This document shows, one piece after another, positions 1-5,847 of a stretch of 13,316 bases of DNA. This DNA is from an uncultured Oscillospiraceae bacterium (GTDB taxonomy: Bacteria; Bacillota; Clostridia; Oscillospirales; Oscillospiraceae): positions 1 to 13,316 of the forward strand of contig CAJTPV010000056.1 of the NCBI GenBank assembly GCA_910578505.1, in the 5' to 3' direction. Position 1 is the first letter of the stretch; each line of letters starts with the position of its first letter. A program made the position numbers and the translations under genes. The notes beneath the pieces were generated by a model, which searched no databases, was not told the origin of the DNA, and saw nothing but the letters and a program-made list of their open reading frames with translations.

Positions 1-30
1 GGGCGGTTAACACGCTGTTGGCGCAAAGAT
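1..30. repeat. 30-bp direct repeat, copy 1 (3' end of peptide gene)
   Basis: This segment is identical to 394-423 except at one base (T8 here, C401 there). It covers the last codons (FAPTAC), the stop and the sequence just after it. DNA identity stops abruptly at base 31, where the coding sequence diverges while the protein stays similar. That suggests the 30 bp are kept for an RNA-level role as well as for coding. Confidence 0.9.
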
Positions 31-102
31 AATTGCTATTGCGATGACCACGATCCACGCGATGGCGTTGATCACGATCTTCTGCAGCTTTCTCTTGTCC
101 AT
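7..102 (-). CDS. 31-aa hydrophobic peptide, candidate type I toxin
   Basis: A 31-codon frame starts MDKRKLQK and ends IIFAPTAC before TAA. The N-terminus is basic (K3, R4, K5, K8). Residues 9-26 are almost all Ile/Val/Ala with one Trp (W16), enough for one membrane helix, followed by a short FAPTAC tail. The start at 102 sits 9 nt from a GGAGG (112-116); an upstream in-frame ATG at 108 would be only 3 nt away, so 102 is preferred. Transcription should come from the TTGACA-N17-TACAAT promoter at 204-232. A second diverged copy at 400-504 keeps 11 of the last 16 residues, which argues for selection on the protein. Size, charge pattern, hidden ribosome site and antisense arrangement resemble membrane toxins of type I systems such as BsrG and TxpA. 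I recognise no named family. Alternatives are a signalling peptide or small membrane regulator. Confidence 0.65.
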   Translation of the reverse strand: MDKRKLQKIVINAIAWIVVIAIAIIFAPTAC

Positions 103-111
103 TGGCATTCA

Positions 112-130
112 CCTCCCTTCTTACAGGGAG
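112..130 (-). promoter_or_regulatory. Hairpin sequestering the peptide Shine-Dalgarno
   Basis: In the leader RNA, CTCCCT (from 125-130) pairs with AGGGAG (from 113-118) around a 6-nt loop, burying the GGAGG used for the start at 102. Further upstream, CAGGTG (178-183) and CACCTG (162-167) form another 6-bp stem. Sequestered ribosome sites are a hallmark of type I toxin mRNAs. Confidence 0.55.
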
Positions 131-203
131 TGAGCTAACCGCCGTTCCGCCCCAGCGCCCCCAGGTGACCATAGCAACACCTGAGTTCGTTAGAACCAAG
201 AGT

Positions 204-232
204 ATTGTACATCGACTGATAGCGTTTGTCAA
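204..232 (-). promoter_or_regulatory. Consensus sigma-A promoter for the small peptide gene
   Basis: On the minus strand, TTGACA (232-227), a 17-nt spacer and TACAAT (209-204) form a near-perfect housekeeping promoter. Transcription would start near 197, giving a leader of about 95 nt before the ATG at 102. Such a long leader on a 31-codon gene suggests control at the RNA level. Confidence 0.85.
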
Positions 233-272
233 ACTTTGTCGGGAAAATTTACAAAAGAAAAGCCCCGACGGC

Positions 273-301
273 TTGACAAGTCAAAACCGCCGGGGTATAC
301 T
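273..301 (+). promoter_or_regulatory. Consensus promoter for an antisense RNA
   Basis: TTGACA (273-278), a 17-nt spacer and TATACT (296-301) give a near-perfect sigma-A promoter firing rightwards, with a start near 308. No plus-strand gene with a ribosome site follows before the terminator at 539-583, so the product is probably a non-coding RNA. It runs head-on into the minus-strand peptide copy. Confidence 0.8.
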
Positions 302-361
302 ATGGATAGTTCGGGGTGCTGGTTTGGTTTGACGGTCAGCCTCCTTACATTAGTTAACCGC

Positions 362-413
362 TAAAACAACAGTTGACCGCACGGGTAGCAGCCGGGCGGT
401 CAACACGCTGTTG
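362..413 (-). terminator. Terminator after the second peptide copy
   Basis: On the minus strand, CAACAG and TTGACCGC (from 396-413) pair with GCGGTCAA and CTGTTG (from 367-380), with a 4-nt bulge and a further 3-bp stem in the loop. TTTT follows the hairpin (366-363). The stop codon lies inside the 5' arm, so termination is immediate after translation. The U tract is short. Confidence 0.6.
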
Positions 414-423
414 GCGCAAAGAT
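394..423. repeat. 30-bp direct repeat, copy 2
   Basis: This is the partner of 1-30, with a single mismatch. Here the repeat forms part of a terminator hairpin (367-413) on the minus strand and is also covered by the antisense transcript that starts near 308 on the plus strand. Confidence 0.9.
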
Positions 424-504
424 TACAAAGAGAGCTAGAACTACGATATAAATATAGCCAAGAGCAAAATTCCTGACAAAGTGCAGGAAGGCCTTCTCAG
501 TCAG
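400..504 (-). pseudogene. 5'-truncated second copy of the small peptide gene
   Basis: The minus-strand frame ending at TGA (402-400) encodes YIVVLALFVIFAPTAC at its end, matching the intact copy at 11 of 16 positions including FAPTAC. Upstream residues stay hydrophobic, but there is no ATG, GTG or TTG at the expected start; only CTG codons (504-502, 486-484) occur and no Shine-Dalgarno precedes them. Upstream DNA (483-527) is an imperfect inverted repeat around GAAGGCC, suggesting that a palindromic element replaced the N-terminal part. No promoter was found upstream. A 12-bp match (521-532 with 79-90) hints at the original gene start. I read this as a dead toxin copy beside a live antisense promoter; a functional CTG start cannot be ruled out. 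Confidence 0.5.
451..479 (-). promoter_or_regulatory. Possible internal promoter in the truncated peptide copy
   Basis: TTGTCA (479-474), a 17-nt spacer and TATATT (456-451) lie inside the truncated copy. Each box is one base off consensus. A start near 444 would give an RNA of about 80 nt ending at the terminator near 363. It may be a chance match in AT-rich coding DNA. Confidence 0.35.
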
Positions 505-538
505 CCGTGACGGAGGGGGCCTTCTGCAGCTTGTTGAG

Positions 539-583
539 AAATCCCCCTGAGGAGAGCGTCCGGCTCTCTGACGGGGGATTTTT
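539..583 (+). terminator. Strong rho-independent terminator
   Basis: AAATCCCCC (539-547) pairs with GGGGGATTT (573-581), with an inner GAGAGC/GCTCTC stem (552-557, 563-568) and TTTTT at 579-583. It ends the antisense transcript and insulates the helicase gene. Reading leftwards the U tract is only ATTTCTC, so it should work mainly rightwards. Confidence 0.8.
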
Positions 584-628
584 CCGCCAGGAGTGAAAGA
601 AAAATTTGTGAGAAGCCGTCAAATCCGC

Positions 629-657
629 TTGCGGCTGGTATTTTTTTGTGCTATACT
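629..657 (+). promoter_or_regulatory. Promoter of the helicase operon
   Basis: A perfect TATACT -10 box (652-657) lies 17 nt after a poor -35 box, TTGCGG (629-634). Transcription would start near 664, giving a leader of about 36 nt to the ATG at 700. Confidence 0.6.
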
Positions 658-699
658 AAATAGGTTAACGAAAAAATAGAGAGCACGAGGAACGTAACT

Positions 700-1863
700 A
701 TGGAAATCACACAGGGCGCGAGCTTTGACACGCTGGGGCTGTCCCCGGCTATGCTGCGGGCGCTGAACAAAAAAGGCTATACGGAGTCCACCCCCATCCA
801 GGCCGGGTGCATCCCGCCCATGCTGGAGTGGAAGGATGTCACCGCCAAGGCCCCCACGGGCACCGGAAAGACCTTCGCCTTCGGCATCCCTATCATTGAA
901 CATATCGACACGGAATCGGACCAGCTCCAGTCGGTCATCCTGGCCCCCACACGGGAGCTGGCGCTGCAGATCACGTCGGAAATGCGGGATTTGGCCCAGT
1001 TTCAGCCCGGTATCCGCATTGTCTGCCTCTACGGCGGCCAACCCATCGGCAGGCAGATCGACGCGCTGAAAAAGCGGCCCCAGATCGTGGTGGCCACCCC
1101 CGGCCGGCTGGGGGACCACATGAAGCGCAGAACGGTGCGCATCGACAGGGTGCAGACGGCGGTGCTGGACGAGGCGGACCGGATGCTGGACATGGGCTTC
1201 ATCCACGACGTGACGAAGCTGCTGGACCAGATGAAGAACCGGAAAAATCTCGGCCTCTTCTCCGCCACCATCAGCCGGGAGGTCATGGACATCGCCTGGG
1301 TCTACCAGCGGGACCCGGTGGAGATCACCGTCCGGGCGGTGGAGGAGAACAAGCCGGACATCCTCCAGTACCGGCTGGACACCACCATCAATGAGAAGGT
1401 AGACGCGGTGGAAAAGATCCTCAGCCGGGAGCAGTATGACCGGGTCATGGTCTTCTGCAACACCAAGGGCAACACGGAGCGGGTGACCAAGCTGCTGCAG
1501 ATGCGGGGCGTGGACGCCCAGTGCATCCACGGCGACATCCCCCAGGAGAAGCGGGAAAAGGTGATGGCGAAGTTCCGCCGGGGCGAACTGCGGGTCTTTG
1601 TGGCCACGGACGTGGCGGCCCGCGGCATCGACGTGGACGACGTGGACGCGGTGTTCAACTACGACGTGCCGGACGAGAACGAGTATTATGTCCACCGCAT
1701 CGGCCGCACAGGCCGGGCCAAGCGCCACGGCGTGGCCTACACCTTTGTCACAGATTATCCCGGCCTGGTGCGTCTGAACAACATCGCCAAGCACACCAAA
1801 AACGATATCCTGCCGGTCAAATTCGCCCCCGACGGCAGCCTGGTTCCCGCAGATGAGAAGTAA
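700..1863 (+). CDS. DEAD-box ATP-dependent RNA helicase
   Basis: This 387-aa protein is a compact two-RecA-domain DEAD-box helicase that unwinds RNA duplexes in the cytoplasm using ATP. The motifs appear in order: Q motif (F9 to Q34), Walker A APTGTGKT (51-58), PTRELALQ (83-90), GG (112-113), TPGRL (133-137), DEAD (157-160), SAT in the second linker, MVFCNTK, ATDVAARGID and HRIGRTGR. It ends soon after the core, without the long basic tail of CsdA or the RNA-binding domain of DbpA, so it resembles the short CshA/RhlE-like helicases. The start has GAGGAA (687-692) 7 nt upstream. The stop overlaps the start of the next gene by 11 nt, so the two are cotranscribed. Which RNA it acts on (ribosome assembly, mRNA decay, cold adaptation) cannot be read from the sequence. 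Confidence 0.95.
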   Translation: MEITQGASFDTLGLSPAMLRALNKKGYTESTPIQAGCIPPMLEWKDVTAKAPTGTGKTFAFGIPIIEHIDTESDQLQSVILAPTRELALQITSEMRDLAQFQPGIRIVCLYGGQPIGRQIDALKKRPQIVVATPGRLGDHMKRRTVRIDRVQTAVLDEADRMLDMGFIHDVTKLLDQMKNRKNLGLFSATISREVMDIAWVYQRDPVEITVRAVEENKPDILQYRLDTTINEKVDAVEKILSREQYDRVMVFCNTKGNTERVTKLLQMRGVDAQCIHGDIPQEKREKVMAKFRRGELRVFVATDVAARGIDVDDVDAVFNYDVPDENEYYVHRIGRTGRAKRHGVAYTFVTDYPGLVRLNNIAKHTKNDILPVKFAPDGSLVPADEK

Positions 1864-3547
1864 GCGGAATTTGGCGTGCAGGGCGCTGTTCACGGCGCTG
1901 CTGGCAGTTCTGCTGCTGCCGGCCTGCGGCGGCCCCGCGCCCCAGGAGGAGGCGGGCCCGTACACCCTGCGGGTGAGCCTGGCGGGCAGCGTGGAGACGC
2001 TGGACCCCGCCCAGGCGGAGGAGGAGACGGTGATCTATCACCTCTACGAGAACCTGCTGCGCTGGGAGGACGACGGCGCCGGCTGGGGGAAGCTGGCCCC
2101 CGGACAGGCGGAAACATGGACCGTGGACACCGATTACGCGGGGAACGCCGCCTATACCTTCACTCTGCGGGAGGGGGCCTGCTGGTCCGACGGGAAGCCG
2201 GTGACAGCGGCGGATTTTGTCACAGCCTGGCAGCGGCTGGCGGACCCCGCCAACGCGCTGCCCCACCGGGAGCTGCTCTCCGCGGTGTCCGGATATAGGG
2301 CGGTACAGGAGACAGGGGATGTAAGCGCGCTGGCGGTTTCCGCTGTGGACGCGCGGACGCTGACGGTGACATTGGACGGCAGCCCGGCCTGGTTTCTGGC
2401 TGAGGTGTGCGCGGGGGCGCACACCATGCCTCTGCGGGAGGACCTGCGGGGGAGCTGGGCTGCGGGGACGGTGACCAACGGCCCGTACACAGCGGCGGAG
2501 CGCACGCCGGCGCTGACCCGGCTGGAGCGCAGCGTCACCTACTATGACGCGGCCAATATAGGGCCGGAGGAGCTGACTTTCGTACCGGCTGGCGACCCGG
2601 CGGCGGACTATGCGCAGCTGGCTTCCGGAGAGCTGGACCTGGTGACGGCTCTGCCGGACAGCGTTTTGCAGGAGGCGGCTGAGGATTGGCTGCCGGAGCC
2701 GGAGACCCGTGGCTATGGGGTGCTGCTGAATCCCGCCGCGCCGCCCTTTGACAACCCGGACGTCCGGGAGGCGTTCCGCCTGGCGGTGGATCCGGCGGGC
2801 CTGGCGCTGGGACCGGAGCTGCGCCCTGCCGCCGGGCTGGCGCCCTGCGGTGTGGCGGACTATGGAGAGCGGCCGGAGGAGGCCGAAGCTGGCCGCTGGG
2901 ATTTCCGCATCCACAGCGCAGAGCGCGTGACCATGCCTGAGGCGGGGGAGTATGAGGAGAACTGCCGTCTGGCCCGGCGGCTGCTGGCCCAGGCGGGCTA
3001 TCCCCAGGGGGACGGGCTCCCGCTGGTGGAGTATGTGTATGTGGACGCCGAGATGAACGCCGCCGCAGCCCAGGCGCTGCGCCGGATGTGGCAGGAGCAG
3101 CTGGGCGTGCCGGTGGTGATACGGGGCCTGAGCCAGGAGGCGTACGACGCGCTGCTGACGCCCGCCCCGGCCCCGGAGGACCCGGAGACGGGGGAGACGG
3201 AGGAGGAACCGGACGGTCCTGCGTTCCAGCTGGCGGGCTGGGCGTACAGCGCGGCGTACAGCGACGCGGCGGCTGTGCTGTCCTTCTGGGAGAGCGGAAA
3301 CGGAGCCAATCCCACCGGCTATGCCAATGCGGCCTTTGATCTGGTGATGGAGGCGGCGCGCACCGCCGCGGAGCCGGATGTCCGGGACGCGCTGCTTCAC
3401 GATGCGGAGGCGCTGCTGCTGAAGGAGGGGCCGGTGATCCCGCTGTACTATTCCGGCGGCAGCTATGCCCTGGCGGAGAAGTGGTCCGGACTGTACCGGA
3501 ATCCGGACGGCGTATATTTTCTGTATCATATCGCCGCGGCGTCATAG
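1853..3547 (+). CDS. Peptide-type ABC solute-binding lipoprotein (SBP family 5)
   Basis: The 564-aa product opens with a basic stretch and a hydrophobic signal peptide ending in the lipobox LPAC (residues 22-25), so Cys25 should be lipidated and the protein anchored outside the membrane. The body follows the OppA/DppA family: an ETLDPA motif near residue 45, a YTFTLREGACWSDGKPVTA segment near 100, and the PVIPLYY region near the C-terminus. Length is typical. An acidic Pro/Glu-rich insert (about residues 435-457) interrupts the C-terminal half and looks like a surface loop. No permease or ATPase genes are adjacent, so it is either an orphan receptor for a transporter elsewhere or a sensor. 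The start overlaps the helicase stop, with no clear Shine-Dalgarno, suggesting translational coupling. The ligand is not predictable. Confidence 0.9.
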   Translation: MRSKRNLACRALFTALLAVLLLPACGGPAPQEEAGPYTLRVSLAGSVETLDPAQAEEETVIYHLYENLLRWEDDGAGWGKLAPGQAETWTVDTDYAGNAAYTFTLREGACWSDGKPVTAADFVTAWQRLADPANALPHRELLSAVSGYRAVQETGDVSALAVSAVDARTLTVTLDGSPAWFLAEVCAGAHTMPLREDLRGSWAAGTVTNGPYTAAERTPALTRLERSVTYYDAANIGPEELTFVPAGDPAADYAQLASGELDLVTALPDSVLQEAAEDWLPEPETRGYGVLLNPAAPPFDNPDVREAFRLAVDPAGLALGPELRPAAGLAPCGVADYGERPEEAEAGRWDFRIHSAERVTMPEAGEYEENCRLARRLLAQAGYPQGDGLPLVEYVYVDAEMNAAAAQALRRMWQEQLGVPVVIRGLSQEAYDALLTPAPAPEDPETGETEEEPDGPAFQLAGWAYSAAYSDAAAVLSFWESGNGANPTGYANAAFDLVMEAARTAAEPDVRDALLHDAEALLLKEGPVIPLYYSGGSYALAEKWSGLYRNPDGVYFLYHIAAAS

Positions 3548-3563
3548 GCTGCGGCGGAATAGC

Positions 3564-3600
3564 AAAACAGCTGGGGACAATTGTGTCTCCAGCTGTTTTT
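3564..3600. terminator. Bidirectional terminator between convergent genes
   Basis: AAAACAGCTGG (3564-3574) pairs with CCAGCTGTTTT (3589-3599), with a further GAC/GTC stem inside. T-runs on both strands flank the stem, so it serves the solute-binding gene on the plus strand and the DUF2284 gene on the minus strand. Confidence 0.85.
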
Positions 3601-3606
3601 GTGGCT

Positions 3607-4140
3607 TTACCGATACAGGATCAGGCTGAACCAGGTGACGATATTGCTTCCGGCCTGGAAGTCGATGCCGAAGCGCTCCGCAATCTCAGTGACCAGAATG
3701 CCGTGGCTCTCTACACAGGGAAACATGCGGTCCGGATGGCGGCAGGGGGCGTCCGGATAGGCGCACTGGGGGCAGATGGCGCAGGACTCCGTGGAGAGCA
3801 CATAGGTCTCCGCGCCCTGGGCCCGGACGAGGGCGTTGACCTGGTGGGTGACCTCCTCGTGGGGCGCGCGGGTGGCGAGGGTGGCCGCAATGTCCGCGAT
3901 GTCGCAGGTTTCGGCCATTGTGGTGATGAGCAGGGCGTGGGGGTAGCGGAGGCACCGCTCCCGGCACGCCTCCAGAGTGCCGACGCCCGGAGGACAGGCC
4001 CAGCTTTTGCCGTACTGCGGACACTCTGTCCGGCAGATGTGCCGCACCCGGTCGGAAAAGAGCAGGTCGGAGGTCTCAAAGAATTCATATTGCACGATGG
4101 GCAGCGCACACAGCTGCTGCGCCAGCAGTTCCCGGTCCAT
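3607..4140 (-). CDS. DUF2284 predicted metal-binding protein
   Basis: The 177-aa protein is Cys-rich in the pattern of DUF2284: C36, C40, the CPPG turn at C49, then C59 and C63, and a C-terminal cluster CAICPQCAYPDAPC followed by MFPCVESHGI. These cysteines probably bind a metal or iron-sulfur cluster. The biochemical role of the family is not established. I chose ATG 4140 because AGAGGGG lies about 9 nt upstream and a promoter sits just before it. The same frame stays open to 4413, but that extension runs through the promoter and shows no similarity to the family. It is a single-gene unit, divergent from the LysM-GH18 gene and ended by the shared hairpin. Confidence 0.85.
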   Translation of the reverse strand: MDRELLAQQLCALPIVQYEFFETSDLLFSDRVRHICRTECPQYGKSWACPPGVGTLEACRERCLRYPHALLITTMAETCDIADIAATLATRAPHEEVTHQVNALVRAQGAETYVLSTESCAICPQCAYPDAPCRHPDRMFPCVESHGILVTEIAERFGIDFQAGSNIVTWFSLILYR

Positions 4141-4172
4141 ATGGATATCCCCTCTCATTGGTTTGTCAGCCC

Positions 4173-4201
4173 AGTATAGCACAAAACCCGCCGCCGCACA
4201 A
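4173..4201 (-). promoter_or_regulatory. Promoter of the DUF2284 gene
   Basis: TATACT (4178-4173) lies 17 nt downstream of TTGTGC (4201-4196) on the minus strand. The start near 4166 leaves a leader of about 25 nt with the ribosome site. Confidence 0.6.
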
Positions 4202-4259
4202 CGCATGGAACCGCAGTTTTCCGCATAGAGATGTATCAAAAGAGGGGGGGAGTGTCCAG

Positions 4260-5531
4260 ATGACGATTCACGTGGTGCAGCCGGGGGAGACATTGTACAG
4301 CATAGCGGGGCAGTACGGCGCGGACCCGGAGCTGCTGCGCCAGGCCAACGGCGTGCCGGAAAACAGCGCCCTGGCCGTGGGGCAGACGCTGGTGATCCAG
4401 CATATCCAGGCATTTCACGTGGTGCAGCAGGGGCAGACCCTGGCCTCTGTTGCCCGGCAGTACGGGATCAGCCGGCGGGCGCTGTACCGCAATAACTACT
4501 GGCTTTTGGGGAAACCGGCGCTCCAGCCGGGGCAGACGCTGGTCATTGCCTACAGCGCGGAAAAGCTGGGCGGCATATCGACAAACGGCTATGCCTATCC
4601 CTTCATTGCGCCCCGGCAGCTGGGCGCGGTCCTGCCCTATATGACCTACGTCACGCCGTTTACCTACGGCATTACCGCCCAGGGGGGCCTGCTGCCGCTG
4701 GACGACGGACGTATCCTGTCGGAAGCGGCCCGGCTGGGGACCGCGCCGCTGATGCATCTGTCCACCCTGACGGAGGACGACAATTTTTCCAGCGAGCGGG
4801 CGGCGCTGCTGCTGTCGGACCGGCAGCGGCAGGAGGAGCTGATCGCGCAGATGGAGGCGGTAATTGCGGAAAAGGGGTACCAGGGGGTAGATGTGGATTT
4901 CGAGTACATCCCCGGAGCCCAGCGGGAGGCGTACGCAGCCTTTGTTGCCCGCCTGCGGGAACGGGTCGCGCCGCTGCCGGTGCTGGTGGCGCTGGCCCCG
5001 AAGACCTGGGCGGACCAGCCGGGACTGCTCTATGAGGGCCACGACTACGCCCTGCTGGGGGCGGCGGCGGACTACGTGCTGCTGATGACCTATGAGTGGG
5101 GATACACCTACGGCCCGCCCATGGCGGTGGCGCCGCTGCCCAACGTGCGGCAGGTGGTGGAGTACGCCCTCAGCGAGATTCCACAGGAGAAAATCTATCT
5201 GGGTATCCCCGATTACGGCTACGACTGGCCGCTGCCCTACCGGCGGGGGGAGACCAGGGCCCGGTCCATCTCCAACCAGCGGGCGGTGGAGATCGCGGTG
5301 GAGCGGCGGGTGGAGATCGCCTTTGACCAGCGGGCCCAGAGCCCCTGGTTCCGCTATACGGACGGCGGGGTGACCCATGAGGTCTGGTTTGAGGACGCCC
5401 GGAGCATGTCCGCCAAGCTGGGGCTGGTGAGCGAGTACGGCCTGCACGGGGCCGGGTACTGGAATCTGATGCGGCCCAATCCCCAGGGGTGGACGGTGCT
5501 CAACGCCCTGTACGATGTGGAGGAGGCATAG
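4260..5531 (+). CDS. LysM-LysM-GH18 spore-type peptidoglycan hydrolase
   Basis: The 423-aa protein has two LysM peptidoglycan-binding repeats (about 1-47 and 52-98; both begin HVVQ.G.TL and end in PGQTLVI or VGQTLVI) and then a GH18 barrel. The catalytic signature is D211-V-D213-F-E215, with E215 as the acid/base. There is no signal peptide, as in YaaH/SleL-type cortical fragment lytic enzymes (N-acetylglucosaminidases) that are deposited on the spore. That supports a role in germination and a spore-forming host. The start has GGAG (4249-4252) 7 nt upstream; the frame is open back to 4158 but without a ribosome site. I saw no good sigma-A promoter upstream. A CATAGAGAT element at 4224-4232 resembles sporulation -10 boxes, but no matching -35 is clear, so this is only suggestive. 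Confidence 0.9.
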   Translation: MTIHVVQPGETLYSIAGQYGADPELLRQANGVPENSALAVGQTLVIQHIQAFHVVQQGQTLASVARQYGISRRALYRNNYWLLGKPALQPGQTLVIAYSAEKLGGISTNGYAYPFIAPRQLGAVLPYMTYVTPFTYGITAQGGLLPLDDGRILSEAARLGTAPLMHLSTLTEDDNFSSERAALLLSDRQRQEELIAQMEAVIAEKGYQGVDVDFEYIPGAQREAYAAFVARLRERVAPLPVLVALAPKTWADQPGLLYEGHDYALLGAAADYVLLMTYEWGYTYGPPMAVAPLPNVRQVVEYALSEIPQEKIYLGIPDYGYDWPLPYRRGETRARSISNQRAVEIAVERRVEIAFDQRAQSPWFRYTDGGVTHEVWFEDARSMSAKLGLVSEYGLHGAGYWNLMRPNPQGWTVLNALYDVEEA

Positions 5532-5544
5532 CGGCAAAAGCAAC

Positions 5545-5585
5545 AAAAACCCGGATGTCTGATCCACTCAGGCATCCGGGTTTTT
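5545..5585. terminator. Bidirectional terminator
   Basis: AAAAACCCGGATG (5545-5557) pairs with CATCCGGGTTTTT (5573-5585), a perfect 13-bp stem. A CTGA/TCAG mini-stem closes the loop. It ends the LysM-GH18 gene rightwards and the rubredoxin gene leftwards. Confidence 0.9.
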
Positions 5586-5595
5586 CGAACTGTTG

Positions 5596-5754
5596 TCAGT
5601 CAGCGGGGGAGAACTGGTCCTTGCCTACGCCGCACAGGGGGCACTCAAAGTCGCCGGGGATGTCCTCCCATTTTGTGCCGGGAGCGATGCCGTGATCGGG
5701 ATCGCCGACAGCCTCGTCATACTCATATCCGCAGACGCTGCAAACGTATTTCAT
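5596..5754 (-). CDS. Rubredoxin
   Basis: This 52-aa protein is a complete rubredoxin, a one-iron electron carrier. The Fe(Cys)4 ligands are C5-x2-C8 in KYVCSVCGYEYD and C38-x2-C41 in FECPLCGVGK. The conserved TKWEDIPGDF segment lies between them (T27 to F36). AAGGAG lies 9 nt before ATG 5754. In anaerobes rubredoxin typically passes electrons to rubrerythrin, superoxide reductase or flavoproteins in oxygen and peroxide detoxification; no partner is in this window. The ABC exporter gene ends 93 nt upstream on the same strand without an obvious terminator, so some read-through is possible, but a separate promoter is likely. Confidence 0.95.
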   Translation of the reverse strand: MKYVCSVCGYEYDEAVGDPDHGIAPGTKWEDIPGDFECPLCGVGKDQFSPAD

Positions 5755-5789
5755 AAACAGGGGCTCCTTTCATTTTCATAGACGACCCT

Positions 5790-5818
5790 AGTATAGACCA
5801 AATGCTGGGGGCATAAAT
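5790..5818 (-). promoter_or_regulatory. Probable rubredoxin promoter
   Basis: TATACT (5795-5790) is a good -10 box on the minus strand. The -35 position, 17 nt upstream, reads ATTTAT, a poor match, so strength or an activator requirement is uncertain. Confidence 0.4.
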
Positions 5819-5847
5819 GAACAAATTGTAAACAAATCCATGGGCCG

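Larger units (their letters stand above)
308..583 (+). ncRNA. Putative antisense antitoxin RNA
   Basis: The predicted transcript runs from the promoter at 273-301 to the terminator at 539-583, about 275 nt, without a convincing reading frame. It is fully antisense to the truncated peptide copy at 400-504. Through the 30-bp repeat it is complementary, with one mismatch, to the 3' end of the intact peptide mRNA (1-30). Its 5' part holds CCTCC (340-344), CTTACA (344-349) and AGTTAACCGC (352-361). These can pair with the Shine-Dalgarno, the hairpin loop region and the upstream leader of the intact peptide mRNA, with gaps and one G-U pair. Convergent 3'-overlapping antisense RNAs are the known arrangement of txpA/RatA and bsrG/SR4. 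The 3' end is inferred; processing or earlier termination is possible. Confidence 0.5.

Noticed and set aside
7..102. AgrD-like autoinducer precursor as an identity for the small peptide.
   Set aside because: The peptide ends at the Cys, so it has no thiolactone ring residues or acidic tail, and no agrB-like gene is visible.
102..332. 76-codon plus-strand frame beginning in the peptide leader.
   Set aside because: No ribosome site at its start, and it spans the minus-strand promoter and leader; the strong signals are on the opposite strand.
483..527. Imperfect inverted repeat around GAAGGCC as a complete mobile element.
   Set aside because: Too short, with no flanking target duplication visible; kept only as a possible cause of the truncated peptide copy.
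619..1965. Long open frame (448 codons) on the minus strand, antisense to the helicase gene.
   Set aside because: It lies opposite a certain DEAD-box gene; its composition (Val/His/Asp-rich) is that of a GC-rich antisense shadow, with no ribosome site or recognisable domain.
1817..3529. 570-codon open frame on the minus strand opposite the solute-binding lipoprotein.
   Set aside because: The Arg/Gln/Pro-rich composition and lack of motifs mark it as a shadow of the lipoprotein gene.
4141..4413. N-terminal extension of the DUF2284 frame.
   Set aside because: It would run through a good promoter and the 5' end of the divergent LysM gene; the ATG at 4140 has its own ribosome site.
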